Positions 1 to 11,264 of a DNA stretch of 64,000 nt are shown here, one piece after another. The notes beneath the pieces were generated by a model that did no database searches, had not been told where the DNA came from, and was given only the letters and a program-made list of their open reading frames with translations. Where the stretch lies: positions 1 through 64,000 of the forward strand of contig NZ_MRWD01000013.1 in assembly GCF_002093625.1 (NCBI RefSeq), read 5' to 3'. The first letter of the stretch is position 1; the number at the start of each line of letters is the position of its first letter. The translations under genes were made by a program, and so were the position numbers. The DNA comes from Rouxiella silvae. GTDB lineage: Bacteria > Pseudomonadota > Gammaproteobacteria > Enterobacterales > Enterobacteriaceae.

Positions 1-193
1 ACATAATACCCATTAAGAACGAAGGTATTCCACAGTGGATATTTATAATCATTAATAAAAATTCTTTATGCTCAGTAACGTTTGAGCATGGCAAATAAAA
101 TGATGTTCTTTTAGTTTTGTGTAAAGTTTGCGTAAATTAATATTCTGCTATATGCTCTTAATTTTGAATTTAGTTCATACTAATCAATGAGTA

Positions 194-1276
194 ATGATTA
201 TGCAACATGTTCGTGGACTCGACGGCGCGCGTGGTTTTGCCGTGCTTATCGTTATGTTCTTTCATCTCGAAATTCCGGGTTTCTCTCTAGGCTGGGCAGG
301 GGTTCCGTTATTTTTTTGCCTGTCGGGATTTTTAATAACAGGTATTCTGCTTGAACAAAAAAAACGACCTTTTAAAGAGTATCTGGGCAGCTTTCTCTAT
401 AATAGGCTGCTGAGAATATTCCCTCTTTTCTATGCCTACTTATTAATCAACTACCTTTACCTCAAGGCCACCGGCCACTCCTCTGACGGCTACATGTGGT
501 TCGTTCTTTATCTGCAAAATATATATATTGGCTTAACCGGCACGACGCCAGGGTTTGTTATCCAAACGTGGTCACTGGCCGCTGAAGAGCAGTTTTATTG
601 GATATGGCCGCTGGCTATTTTCTTTTTGAAAGAAAAGACCATGGTGAAAGTGTTCATCGCCTTGATTATTTTTTCCGCCTGGGTGCGAAGCTTCATCTAC
701 CATGCTTCTGGCGACAATCCCTACATGTTCAATGCAACAGTACTAAGTTGCACTGATGCGCTAATTTTAGGGGCGTTATTCGCAAAAATTAAAGACCATA
801 AGCATGCAGCATCTGCCGCCGTGGGCCTGTTAGTGACCGGCATTGCCGTCTCTGCGTATGCCATTGTGACTACGGGCCTTGACGCATTTTGGCTGCCGTC
901 AGGCTGGGTGGGCAAATGTGGTTACCTTGCAACGTCTTTGGCGATGGTTTTCACTGCGCTGATTTTCTTTGTCTACAAGTGGGATAAAGAGGCGAAGGGG
1001 GATCTGTTGAACCGAATCTTGAGAAGCCGCTTTTTGGTCTATACGGGGAAAATCAGCTATGGCCTTTATATGTGGCATCTTGCCTGCTTCTACGCGATTA
1101 CGCTGGTCTTCAAAAAGCTGGGAATGGGCAACCACAACCTGATGTATTACGCTATTGCGATGCTGGCGGCCTACGCTGTCTCCACGCTGTCCTTCTACTT
1201 ATTTGAGATTCACTTTCTTAAGTTGAAGAAAAAGAGCAAAGCCCGAGCAGACGAAAGAAAAGAGTTAGTGTTTTAA
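194..1276 (+). CDS. acyltransferase family 3 membrane protein (OafA/YrhL type)
   Basis: Predicted inner-membrane O-acyltransferase that would move an acyl group, often acetyl, onto an envelope sugar; the substrate cannot be told. The 360-residue protein opens with the family signature RGLDGARG..MFFH (Arg and His about ten residues apart). Around residue 126 it has WSLAAEEQFYWIWP, the second conserved family motif, and about ten hydrophobic segments fill the rest. It lacks the extra C-terminal SGNH domain of longer relatives. ATG 194 and ATG 200 are both possible starts; the upstream GAG fits ATG 200 slightly better. It stands alone, convergent with glpE, where E. coli carries glpG and glpR, so it is probably an accessory insertion. 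Family is certain; substrate is unknown. Confidence 0.85.
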   Translation: MIMQHVRGLDGARGFAVLIVMFFHLEIPGFSLGWAGVPLFFCLSGFLITGILLEQKKRPFKEYLGSFLYNRLLRIFPLFYAYLLINYLYLKATGHSSDGYMWFVLYLQNIYIGLTGTTPGFVIQTWSLAAEEQFYWIWPLAIFFLKEKTMVKVFIALIIFSAWVRSFIYHASGDNPYMFNATVLSCTDALILGALFAKIKDHKHAASAAVGLLVTGIAVSAYAIVTTGLDAFWLPSGWVGKCGYLATSLAMVFTALIFFVYKWDKEAKGDLLNRILRSRFLVYTGKISYGLYMWHLACFYAITLVFKKLGMGNHNLMYYAIAMLAAYAVSTLSFYLFEIHFLKLKKKSKARADERKELVF

Positions 1277-1296
1277 CGCAGGCTCACCCACCGTGC

Positions 1297-1320
1297 GGCT
1301 TGGCTTGGCTTGGCTTGGCT
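1297..1320. repeat. pentanucleotide tandem repeat (GGCTT)n
   Basis: Four perfect GGCTT units plus a partial fifth lie between two convergent genes. They are flanked by CTCACC (1283-1288) and GGTGAG (1322-1327), which can pair, so the repeat would sit in the loop of a shared 3'-end hairpin. Confidence 0.85.
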
Positions 1321-1345
1321 CGGTGAGTGAAGTTCTGCGACGTTC

Positions 1346-1666
1346 TCAGGCCTCTACGTCCTGCGGGAAGGTTTTTGACCAGGCTTCAAAACCGCCGTCT
1401 ATGCTGTATACCGCGTCAAATCCCTGCGTTAACAAATACTGTGCTGCACTGCGGCTGCTGATGCCGTGATAGCACATTACTAGCACCGGCTGGGTGGTTT
1501 CAGTCTGCTGCATGAACGCGCTGATGCTTTCATTACTTAAGTGAAACGCACCGGGGGCATGAGCAGTGTTAAAGCTCTGAATGTCGCGGATATCAACCAT
1601 TACCGCATCGCCTTCTTTCAGGCGGGTATGGGCCTGCTCAACGCTGATTGCTTCAAACTGTTCCAT
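1346..1666 (-). CDS. glpE: thiosulfate sulfurtransferase GlpE (single-domain rhodanese)
   Basis: Cytoplasmic rhodanese that moves sulfane sulfur from thiosulfate to cyanide or thioredoxin-like thiols. The 106 residues form one rhodanese domain. The active-site loop is MCYHGIS with the catalytic cysteine at residue 65, the same position as in E. coli GlpE, and the C-terminal SIDGGFEAW motif is intact. A GAGGC sequence lies about 10 bases upstream of the ATG. In E. coli glpE is the first gene of glpEGR; here no glpG (rhomboid) or glpR (repressor) follows, and an unrelated acyltransferase comes from the other strand. Identification is firm. Confidence 0.95.
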   Translation of the reverse strand: MEQFEAISVEQAHTRLKEGDAVMVDIRDIQSFNTAHAPGAFHLSNESISAFMQQTETTQPVLVMCYHGISSRSAAQYLLTQGFDAVYSIDGGFEAWSKTFPQDVEA

Positions 1667-1910
1667 GCTGCTTTTTGCCTCGTAATGACCAAAACTATCG
1701 GTTAAAAATATTCAATTCTATTGTAACCAATTCTTTGCTGTTCAAGACCAGATGATGTGTAAGGTCTTTCTCTGAAAGTCCACCGCCTAAGCGAAAAATC
1801 ACGAAAAACTCACTTTTTTAAGGAATGAAATTTCGTTAAGCCAAGGCGAAATCACGACTTTTAGCCGTTCAATCGGTGAGCAAACTTCTGATAATGGGTT
1901 TATACATATA

Positions 1911-1926
1911 GGTGTCGCACATCACA
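1911..1926. promoter_or_regulatory. candidate CRP site upstream of malP
   Basis: GGTGT-CGCACA-TCACA matches the TGTGA-N6-TCACA consensus at 3/5 plus 5/5 positions, with a following TTT. It lies about 92 bases before the malP start. mal genes are cAMP-CRP dependent in enterics, which supports it, but no clear MalT box (GGGGAKGAGG) was seen in the 351-base gap between glpE and malP (1667-2017). Nothing else was recognised in that gap. Confidence 0.4.
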
Positions 1927-2017
1927 TTTTTCGCTAAAAGTTTCTGACGCATCGCTCCCTGCACGTTGAGGACTGCGCACTTTTCCCGCTTTATCACCTA
2001 AGGATAGAGATTGCCCT

Positions 2018-4426
2018 ATGCCAAAACCGACTTTTAAGCAGGACAGTTTTTTGGCGGCATTGACCCGCCAGTGGCAAGCATTCGGACTGACCTCCGCCGA
2101 GGATATGACTCAGCACCAGTGGTGGCACGCCGTCAGTGCCGCGGTGGCTGAGCAGCTGCCACCGCGTCCAGACAGCGGCAAAGGCCGTAGCAAGGTTAAA
2201 CGCCACGTTAACTATATTTCGATGGAGTTTCTGGTGGGGCGCCTGACCGGAAATAATCTGATTAATTTAGGCTGGTACGACAAGGTTGCCAAAGCGCTGC
2301 TGCCGTTTGATATTAATTTGGCCAACCTGCTCGAAGAAGAGGTCGATCCTGCGTTGGGCAACGGCGGTTTGGGCAGGCTGGCGGCCTGTTATCTTGATGC
2401 TATGGCATCAGTGGGTCAGCCGGCGATAGGCTATGGTCTTAACTATCAGTATGGCCTGTTCCGTCAGAGTTTTGTCAACGGTAAACAGCACGAAGCCCCC
2501 GATGACTGGCACCGCAACGCCTATCCCTGGTTCAGGCACAACAGCGCGCTGGCCGTAGACGTCGGTGTTGGGGGAAAAATGGTAAAAGGCGAAGGCGGGA
2601 AATCTCACTGGAAACCGGATTTTATCCTGCGCGGTGAAGCGTGGGACCTGCCCGTCATCGGTTACAATAACGGCGTGTCGCAGCCGCTGCGGCTGTGGGA
2701 AGCCACCCACGTTCATCCTTTCGATCTTGAGAAGTTTAACGACGGCAAATTTTTGCAGGCCGAACAGCAAGGAATTGACGCGGCGAAGCTGACAAAAGTT
2801 CTCTATCCCAATGATAATCATGAGGAAGGTAAGCGCCTCAGGCTGATGCAGCAGTACTTCCAATGTGCCTGTTCGGTGGCGGATATTCTGCGTCGCCATC
2901 ATTTCCTTGGGCGTAAAATTCGTGAATTGCCTGATTATGAAGTCATTCAGCTTAACGATACCCATCCCACCATTGGCATTCCCGAAATGCTGCGCGTGCT
3001 TATCGACGAACACCAGATGAGCTGGGACGATGCCTGGCACATTACCAGCCGTACCTTTGCCTATACCAACCACACGTTGATGCCCGAAGCGCTAGAAACC
3101 TGGGATGAAAAACTGGTGCGTAGCCTTCTACCGCGCCATTTTGCGATTATCAAACAGATTAATACCAACTTTAAGAAACTGGTCGACAAACATTGGCCGG
3201 GTGACGAAGCAGTGTGGGCCAAGCTTGCCGTGCATTACGACAAACGGGTCAGAATGGCTAACCTGTGCGTGGTGGCTGGTTTTGCAGTCAACGGCGTGGC
3301 AGCTCTGCACTCTGATTTAGTGGTAAAAGACCTGTTTCCCGAGTATCACGAGCTGTGGCCGGAAAAATTCCACAACGTTACCAACGGCATAACGCCACGG
3401 CGCTGGCTCAAGCAGTGTAATCCGGCTCTTTCTGCCCTAATTGACGATACGCTGAAGACTGAATGGGTCACTGATTTAGATGCTCTGAAAGGGCTAGAGG
3501 CAAGCGTTAAAGATAAAAAGTTCTGTAAGCGCTACCGCCAAATCAAGCACGACAATAAAGTGCGTCTTGCCGAATACGTTAAACAACGCATGGGAATTGT
3601 GCTCAATCCGGACGCCATTTTTGATGTGCAAATCAAACGTCTGCACGAATACAAGCGTCAACATCTGAACTTGCTGCACATCGTTTACCTTTATCAGCAG
3701 ATTCGTGCCAATCCTAAACTCGACATCGTGCCTAGGGTTTTCCTTTTCGGCGCGAAAGCGGCTCCCGGTTACTATCTGGCTAAAAATATTATCTATGCGA
3801 TCAATCAGGTAGCCGAGAAAATCAACAACGATCCGCTGGTGGCCGACAGGATCAAAGTCGTATTCATCCCAGATTACAACGTGTCGGTGGCCGAGATGAT
3901 GATCCCGGCGGCGGATGTTTCGGAGCAGATTTCTACCGCTGGCAAAGAGGCTTCGGGCACCGGAAATATGAAGCTTGCGCTAAACGGTGCGCTGACCGTG
4001 GGGACGCTCGACGGCGCCAACGTTGAAATCGCCGAGCAAGTCGGTGACGAAAATATCTTTATCTTTGGCAACACCGTCGATGAAGTTAAAGCGCTGCTGA
4101 AAAAAGGGTATAAACCGAAGGCGCTGGTCAAAAAAGATAAGCATCTCAAGGCAGTGCTCGACGAATTGGCCAGCGGTTTTTACAGCGACGGCGATAAAAA
4201 AGCCTTTGATCAACTGCTCGACAGTCTGCTCGACGGCGGTGACCCCTATCTGGTTCTGGCCGATTTTGCACAATACTGTCAGGCGCAGGAAAAGGTCGAC
4301 AAGCTCTATCGCGATCGTGACGAATGGACTCGACGCACGCTGCTTAATACCGCCCGAGTTGGCATGTTTAGCGCCGACCGTTCAATCCGTGATTATCAGC
4401 AGCGTATTTGGCAGGCTAAACGTTAA
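2018..4426 (+). CDS. malP: maltodextrin phosphorylase
   Basis: Cytoplasmic GT35 phosphorylase that releases glucose-1-phosphate from the non-reducing end of maltodextrins. The 802-residue length fits E. coli MalP. The pyridoxal-phosphate signature [14 protein letters not shown] is intact, with the cofactor lysine at about residue 652. Other family blocks such as [25 protein letters not shown] and KRLHEYKRQ are also present. The protein lacks the long allosteric N-terminus of animal phosphorylases. It is the first gene of malPQ, only 9 bases before malQ, which has its own AAGGAG. The regulator gene malT, normally divergent from malP, is absent here. Confidence 0.97.
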   Translation: MPKPTFKQDSFLAALTRQWQAFGLTSAEDMTQHQWWHAVSAAVAEQLPPRPDSGKGRSKVKRHVNYISMEFLVGRLTGNNLINLGWYDKVAKALLPFDINLANLLEEEVDPALGNGGLGRLAACYLDAMASVGQPAIGYGLNYQYGLFRQSFVNGKQHEAPDDWHRNAYPWFRHNSALAVDVGVGGKMVKGEGGKSHWKPDFILRGEAWDLPVIGYNNGVSQPLRLWEATHVHPFDLEKFNDGKFLQAEQQGIDAAKLTKVLYPNDNHEEGKRLRLMQQYFQCACSVADILRRHHFLGRKIRELPDYEVIQLNDTHPTIGIPEMLRVLIDEHQMSWDDAWHITSRTFAYTNHTLMPEALETWDEKLVRSLLPRHFAIIKQINTNFKKLVDKHWPGDEAVWAKLAVHYDKRVRMANLCVVAGFAVNGVAALHSDLVVKDLFPEYHELWPEKFHNVTNGITPRRWLKQCNPALSALIDDTLKTEWVTDLDALKGLEASVKDKKFCKRYRQIKHDNKVRLAEYVKQRMGIVLNPDAIFDVQIKRLHEYKRQHLNLLHIVYLYQQIRANPKLDIVPRVFLFGAKAAPGYYLAKNIIYAINQVAEKINNDPLVADRIKVVFIPDYNVSVAEMMIPAADVSEQISTAGKEASGTGNMKLALNGALTVGTLDGANVEIAEQVGDENIFIFGNTVDEVKALLKKGYKPKALVKKDKHLKAVLDELASGFYSDGDKKAFDQLLDSLLDGGDPYLVLADFAQYCQAQEKVDKLYRDRDEWTRRTLLNTARVGMFSADRSIRDYQQRIWQAKR

Positions 4427-4435
4427 GGAGCAGCC

Positions 4436-6535
<2,100 letters not shown>

Positions 6536-6540
6536 ATATA

Positions 6541-6563
6541 TCCCCCACGTTTACAGTGGGGGA
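6541..6563. terminator. hairpin between convergent malQ and nfuA
   Basis: Perfect 8-bp stem TCCCCCAC / GTGGGGGA with a 7-base loop. On the minus strand it is followed by a T-rich ATATATTTA, so it best serves nfuA, but it may end both transcripts. Confidence 0.75.
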
Positions 6564-6572
6564 TGGACAAGA

Positions 6573-7148
6573 TTAGTAGAACGAGTGCTCACCGCGCTGA
6601 TGTTCAGTCAGGTCGCGGACGCCTTTCAGCTCAGGGAATGCCTGCAACAGCTCTTTCTCGATGCCGTCTTTCAGCGTAACGTCGATCATTGAACAACCGT
6701 TACAGCCGCCGCCAAACTGAAGAATCGCCAGGCCTTCGTCGGTAATTTCCATCAGCGAAACGCGGCCGCCGTGGCTGGCCAGCTGTGGATTAATCTGCGC
6801 TTGCAGCAAATACTCAACGCGCTCCATCAGCGGTGCATCGTCAGAGACCTTGCGCATTTTTGCGTTCGGCGCTTTCAGCGTAAGCTGTGAGCCGAGCTGA
6901 TCGGTAACAAAGTCGATCTCTGCTTCATGTAAATACGGTGCGCTAAGCTCGTCGATGTATGCAGACAGCTTTTCAAATTTTAGTTCTGTATCCGTGGCTT
7001 CCACGGCGTCAGGTGGGCAGTAAGAAACACCACATTCAGCAGTTGGCGTACCTGGGTTAATCACAAATACGCGGATCTGGGTGCCTTCTTCCTGGTTCGC
7101 CAAAAGTTTGGCAAAGTGCTCTTGGGCAGCATCGGTAATAATGATCAT
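6573..7148 (-). CDS. nfuA: Fe-S biogenesis protein NfuA
   Basis: Iron-sulfur carrier that delivers [4Fe-4S] clusters to apo-proteins, especially under oxidative stress or iron limitation. The 191 residues equal the E. coli length. The N-terminal half is a degenerate A-type domain with cysteines at 39 and 44. The C-terminal Nfu domain carries the cluster-binding CxxC motif CNGC at residues 149-152, identical in position to E. coli. It lies downstream of gntX on the same strand, with a 59-base gap holding a TATTAT-like -10, so it may have its own promoter. Identification is firm. Confidence 0.97.
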   Translation of the reverse strand: MIIITDAAQEHFAKLLANQEEGTQIRVFVINPGTPTAECGVSYCPPDAVEATDTELKFEKLSAYIDELSAPYLHEAEIDFVTDQLGSQLTLKAPNAKMRKVSDDAPLMERVEYLLQAQINPQLASHGGRVSLMEITDEGLAILQFGGGCNGCSMIDVTLKDGIEKELLQAFPELKGVRDLTEHQRGEHSFY

Positions 7149-7207
7149 AACATTGGCTCAATAGTTGACTACTCCAGTTGGTTATAATACGCCCTTTAAC
7201 ATACTGA

Positions 7208-7891
7208 CTACAAGGTGCGGCAAATACACCAAATTTGTAATGAGGCAATATCCTTTTTATTCAGCAGTTTACTGACTTCGCTAATTGTGCTGCCGGTGGT
7301 GACCACGTCATCAATCAGTGCAACATGTTTACCTGCCAGTGAAGAATTGCAGGTAAAAGCCTGCCGCAAATTGAGCTTTCTTTTGGGTTCTGAAAGCCGC
7401 TGCTGAGCTACCGTAGCGCGGTGCCTTTCCAGCGCGTAAGGCTGATAGTCACAGCCTAGCCAGCGAGCGAGTGGACGGGCCAGTAGTTCGGACTGATTGT
7501 AACCGCGATGACGATAGCGACGCAGATGCAAAGGAATGCTGAGCAGCACCTCAGGCCGAGCCACGCTGCCTGTGCGCCAACGCGCTAGCCACTGTAACAA
7601 CAGCAATCGCGCCAGAGGTTCGGCCAGCTCTGGCGTGGACGAAAATTTAAAGCGCAGCAGCAAGGTGCTGATGGGCAACTGATAAACGCTGGCAAAAATC
7701 AGTGATTGCCACAGCGGCGGCCTTAAAATACAGCGGCCGCAGGGCAATCGCGTATTACCGCTGGGTAATCCACAGCGCGGACAGCAACAGGGTAATTCTG
7801 GCAAATGCCTGATACAAAGGCTGCAAATTCCGTGTTTGGCGAGCTGTAGCGGTTGCTGGCAAAGCCAACACCGGCTGGCAATGGTGAGCAT
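7208..7891 (-). CDS. gntX: ComF-family phosphoribosyltransferase-like protein GntX
   Basis: ComF-family protein (227 residues). The N-terminus has paired cysteine motifs, CWLC and CSLC, then CCCPRC, that look like a zinc-binding module. The C-terminus has the type I phosphoribosyltransferase PRPP loop LIDDVVTTGST. In naturally competent bacteria ComF relatives act in DNA uptake; in E. coli GntX has been linked to growth on DNA and to gluconate. The hof cluster, also tied to DNA use, is in the same window. It is divergent from bioH with a 58-base gap. Family is clear; biochemical role remains uncertain. Confidence 0.9.
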   Translation of the reverse strand: MLTIASRCWLCQQPLQLAKHGICSLCIRHLPELPCCCPRCGLPSGNTRLPCGRCILRPPLWQSLIFASVYQLPISTLLLRFKFSSTPELAEPLARLLLLQWLARWRTGSVARPEVLLSIPLHLRRYRHRGYNQSELLARPLARWLGCDYQPYALERHRATVAQQRLSEPKRKLNLRQAFTCNSSLAGKHVALIDDVVTTGSTISEVSKLLNKKDIASLQIWCICRTL

Positions 7892-7949
7892 AATAGGTAG
7901 ACTATTCCTTTATTAAATCTTCATGTTTTCCCTTTTAGGACACTACAGT

Positions 7950-8762
7950 ATGAATCGCCTCTATTGGCAGACTTTAGGTGAAGGTTCACGCGATATTGTG
8001 CTGCTTCACGGATGGGGGCTGAACGCCGAAGTATGGCGTTACATTGCCGAGCGATGGGCGCCGCATTTTCGTCTGCACTTGGTCGACTTGCCGGGCTATG
8101 GCCGCAGTCAGGGTTTTGGGGCGCTTTCACTGTCTGAAATGACGGAGATTGTTTTAGCGCAGGCACCGGAAAAAGCGCTGTGGTTGGGCTGGTCGTTGGG
8201 TGGTTTAGTGGCCAGTCAGGCTGCGTTGGTTGCACCCATGCGCGTTGAGGCTTTGATAACCGTTTCCTCTTCTCCACGTTTCGCAGCAGGAGGTGAGCAG
8301 GAGGGTAAGCACACCTCTGAATCACCACACTGGCCGGGCATTCGCCATGAAGTTCTACAGGGTTTTCAGCATCAACTGAGTGAAGACTTTCAGCGCACGG
8401 TTGAGCGCTTTTTGGCGTTACAAACGTTAGGTAGCGAAAGCGCACGGCAGGACGCCAAATTGTTGAAATCGATGGTGCTGGATTTGCCGATGCCCCCGGT
8501 CGAAGTGCTTAACGGCGGGCTGGATATTCTTAACCATCAGGACTTACGGATGCCGATGAAGTCACTCAGGCTGCCCTTTTTACGCATCTATGGCGCGCTG
8601 GACGGTCTGGTGCCAAGAAAAATTGCCCCGCTGCTCGATACGTTATGGCCAGCATCGCATTCAGTGATTATCGAGAAGGCGTCCCATGCGCCTTTTATTT
8701 CCCATCCTGATGCCTTTAGCTCAGCGGTGCTCGACTTTCTTAATGCTGAAAATCTGCGCTAG
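7950..8762 (+). CDS. bioH: pimeloyl-ACP methyl ester carboxylesterase BioH
   Basis: Alpha/beta hydrolase that removes the methyl group from pimeloyl-ACP methyl ester, closing the pimelate stage of biotin synthesis. From ATG 7950 the protein has 270 residues (E. coli 256). The triad is Ser82 in GWSLGG, Asp218 in GALDGLVP and His246 in ASHAPF. Ser82 matches E. coli exactly while Asp and His are shifted by 11, which locates an 11-residue insertion near residues 114-126. ATG 7950 is preferred to ATG 7923 because it matches the E. coli N-terminus and has AGGA nine bases upstream. It sits alone, away from other bio genes, as in E. coli. Confidence 0.95.
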   Translation: MNRLYWQTLGEGSRDIVLLHGWGLNAEVWRYIAERWAPHFRLHLVDLPGYGRSQGFGALSLSEMTEIVLAQAPEKALWLGWSLGGLVASQAALVAPMRVEALITVSSSPRFAAGGEQEGKHTSESPHWPGIRHEVLQGFQHQLSEDFQRTVERFLALQTLGSESARQDAKLLKSMVLDLPMPPVEVLNGGLDILNHQDLRMPMKSLRLPFLRIYGALDGLVPRKIAPLLDTLWPASHSVIIEKASHAPFISHPDAFSSAVLDFLNAENLR

Positions 8763-9007
8763 CCGTCACATAATGAAGGTTAAATAACGTGTAACGACCT
8801 CTTTAATGGATAATTTTCAGGAGTGACTAATACTCAAGAAGGTAACGTCAGAAGCTTGATAAAGCTCTTTTAGGCAGGTTTATCGAGGGTTTGCGTCTCT
8901 GGGAGACATTGCGGTATTTGGGCAGGAAGTTCACTACCGACGCAGACAGTCTGAGTTAAGCAACTTGACTGCTTTTAAAATAAATCACTCAAAAAAGAGG
9001 TAATGTC

Positions 9008-9277
9008 ATGAATTACAAGAAAATGGTTGTTGCAGCTGTGCTGTTGGGTACGTTCTCGGCGGGTGCAATGGCAGCCCAGGAAATCTCCCGCGAAGAAGCG
9101 AAGAAAATGGGTTACACCAGTTTGGGCACGGTCTCAATCGATAACGAGCAGACTGCGCCGATGGATGCTAAAAAGGCCATTAACAAGTTGGTCGAGGAAA
9201 AAGGCGGTAAATATTACGTTGTTATCGAAGCGAACAATGACAATAAAATCAGTGCGACCGCTGAAGCTTTTAAATAA
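9008..9277 (+). CDS. YdgH/BhsA/McbA-like (DUF1471) periplasmic stress protein
   Basis: Small exported protein of 89 residues. A signal peptide of about 22 residues ends in AMA before AQE. The rest is one DUF1471 domain, with the typical GYTSLGTVSI start and a GGKYYVVIEAN core. Relatives such as BhsA, McbA and YhcN affect biofilm formation and resistance to acid, peroxide or metals. AGAGGT precedes the ATG and a strong terminator follows, so it is a single-gene unit. It is not one of the usual genes between bioH and feo in E. coli. The 245 bases before it (8763-9007) must hold its promoter, but no box could be assigned. Confidence 0.85.
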   Translation: MNYKKMVVAAVLLGTFSAGAMAAQEISREEAKKMGYTSLGTVSIDNEQTAPMDAKKAINKLVEEKGGKYYVVIEANNDNKISATAEAFK

Positions 9278-9300
9278 TTACCGCATTCAATAAGCAACGT

Positions 9301-9333
9301 AGGCGAGCATTTTCATGCTCGCCTTATTTTTTT
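9301..9333 (+). terminator. Rho-independent terminator after the DUF1471 gene
   Basis: Perfect 10-bp stem AGGCGAGCAT / ATGCTCGCCT with a TTTC loop, followed by TATTTTTTTT. Confidence 0.95.
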
Positions 9334-9555
9334 TACTTTCGCCTGTTTTGCCGCAGTTGTTGAATAAATAACCGTCTGTTTTTTTAATTCCCCTATCCTC
9401 TAGTCAGGCACTTAGTAATTTCATCCCGATTTTTGTGCGACGTTTCTCCTTTTCTTATTTTCAACATACTGAAATATAACGATCTCTTTTAACTATTACT
9501 CTTAGGCTAACGATACGCCTTGGTCCTTGATTGATGAGGGGATCAGCTATTTCTA

Positions 9556-9569
9556 GACTGAGTACAGTC
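9556..9569. promoter_or_regulatory. palindrome upstream of mdcA, possible operator
   Basis: GACTG-AGTA-CAGTC, perfect 5-bp arms, ends 31 bases before mdcA. A second dyad, TTCA-ACATAC-TGAA (9460-9473), has the T-N11-A form of LysR sites. Either could be bound by MdcR. The 323 bases between the upstream gene and mdcA (9278-9600) hold these, the previous terminator and no gene. Confidence 0.35.
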
Positions 9570-9600
9570 ATTAAACAGGTTTAACCCAGAGGTTTTAGGC

Positions 9601-11262
9601 ATGAAGCAACATTCACAGACGACAAAGGTCTGGGACTCGCGCCGCAGTGAGAAAAAACGGCGTATTGACAGTGTCCAGGCTGTGGCTCAAGGCAAGGTTT
9701 TACCTACAGACCAAATGACCGCGATTCTGGAAACCCTTATTTCCCCCGGTGACCGCGTAGTGATGGAGGGCAATAATCAGAAACAGGCCGATTTTCTCTC
9801 CCGTATGTTGGCGAAGGCCAATCCCGAGAAATTACACGATTTACATATGATTATGCCCAGCGTCAGTCGGGCAGAACATCTTGATCTGTTTGAGCGCGGA
9901 ATTGCCCATAAACTGGACTTTGCCTTCTCTGGTCCGCAGAGCCTGCGCATCGCGCAGCTGTTGGAGGATGGGCTGATGGAAATCGGCGCCATTCATACCT
10001 ACATCGAGCTTTATGCCCGTCTGTTTGTTGATTTAGTGCCCAATGTTGCTCTCATTGCTGGCTTTAAGGCTGACAGAAAAGGCAACCTTTATACCGGCCC
10101 GAGTACGGAAGACACCCCTGCGCTGGTAGAGGCCACGGCGTTTAAAAATGGGCTGGTCATTGCTCAGGTCAATGAGTTGGTTGACGATGAGAACGATCTG
10201 CCGCGTGTTGATATTCCTGGGTCGTGGATTGATTTTGTAGTGGTCGCCGACAAACCCTTCTTTATCGAACCGCTGTTTACTCGCGATCCTCGGCTAATAA
10301 AGCCGGTTCACGTCTTGATGGGCATGATGGCGATTAAAGGAATTTATGCCAAACATCAGGTGCAATCGCTAAACCACGGTATCGGCTTTAACACCGCCGC
10401 CATCGAACTGCTGCTGCCGACCTACGGTGAACAGTTGGGTTTGAAAGGCAAAATCTGTAAACACTGGGCGCTGAACCCGCATCCAACGCTGATCCCAGCC
10501 ATCGAAAGCGGTTGGGTTGAGACGGTGCACTGCTTCGGCGGTGAGCTGGGTATGGAGGACTATATTGCCGCACGGCCAGACGTTTTCTTTACCGGCTCAG
10601 ACGGATCGATGCGATCCAACCGCGCCTTTTGCCAGCTCGCCGGGCAGTATGCAGTCGATATGTTTATCGGGTCGACGCTTCAGGTCGACGGATTGGCTAA
10701 CTCTTCAACGGTGACGAAAGGCCGGCTGGCGGGATTCGGCGGCGCGCCCAATATGGGCCACGATCCGCACGGCCGCCGCCACGCCACGCCAGCCTGGTTG
10801 GATATGATTGAAGAGCCGGATCCCATGCAGCGCGGACGCAAGCTGGTCGTGCAGATGGTGGAGACCTTTCAGTCCGGTGGTAAACCGACTTTTGTCGAAA
10901 AGCTCGAAGCGGTTGATGTCGGATTACAGTCGGGTATGCCGCTCGCGCCGGTCATGATCTACGGCGATGACGTTACACACGTTCTCACCGAAGAGGGCAT
11001 TGCGTATCTGCACCGCGCCAAGTCTTTGGAAGAGCGGAGGGCGATGGTGGCCGCCGTGGCCGGTATTACCGACGTTGGTCTGGGTGTTGACGCCAAGCGC
11101 GTGGCAGAGCTGCGAAAACAGGAGCTGGTGGTGTTCCCGGAAGACATGGGCATCCGCCGCACGGATGCGACTCGCTCTCTGTTGGCGGCCAGCAGTGTCA
11201 GTGAGCTGGTGGACTGGTCCGGGGGGCTATACAACCCGCCGGCAAAATTTCGGAGTTGGTGA
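9601..11262 (+). CDS. mdcA: malonate decarboxylase subunit alpha (acetyl-ACP:malonate ACP transferase)
   Basis: First subunit of the soluble, biotin-independent malonate decarboxylase. It exchanges acetyl for malonyl on the carrier protein MdcC, releasing acetate. The 553-residue length and blocks such as the N-terminal KVWDSRRSEKKRR and the central GFGGAPNMGHDPHGRRHATP are those of MdcA proteins, a family related to CoA transferases. AGAGG lies 8 bases before ATG 9601. It opens an eight-gene operon with short gaps or overlaps. The substrate follows from the complete mdc set around it. Confidence 0.95.
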   Translation: MKQHSQTTKVWDSRRSEKKRRIDSVQAVAQGKVLPTDQMTAILETLISPGDRVVMEGNNQKQADFLSRMLAKANPEKLHDLHMIMPSVSRAEHLDLFERGIAHKLDFAFSGPQSLRIAQLLEDGLMEIGAIHTYIELYARLFVDLVPNVALIAGFKADRKGNLYTGPSTEDTPALVEATAFKNGLVIAQVNELVDDENDLPRVDIPGSWIDFVVVADKPFFIEPLFTRDPRLIKPVHVLMGMMAIKGIYAKHQVQSLNHGIGFNTAAIELLLPTYGEQLGLKGKICKHWALNPHPTLIPAIESGWVETVHCFGGELGMEDYIAARPDVFFTGSDGSMRSNRAFCQLAGQYAVDMFIGSTLQVDGLANSSTVTKGRLAGFGGAPNMGHDPHGRRHATPAWLDMIEEPDPMQRGRKLVVQMVETFQSGGKPTFVEKLEAVDVGLQSGMPLAPVMIYGDDVTHVLTEEGIAYLHRAKSLEERRAMVAAVAGITDVGLGVDAKRVAELRKQELVVFPEDMGIRRTDATRSLLAASSVSELVDWSGGLYNPPAKFRSW

Positions 11263-11264
11263 CG

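Noticed and set aside
1-193. Promoter or gene fragment at the window start
   Set aside because: AT-rich, but no coding stretch or clear promoter boxes could be supported.
2408-3073. 221-codon frame on the minus strand inside malP
   Set aside because: Antisense shadow of a well-identified gene; no domain and no ribosome site.
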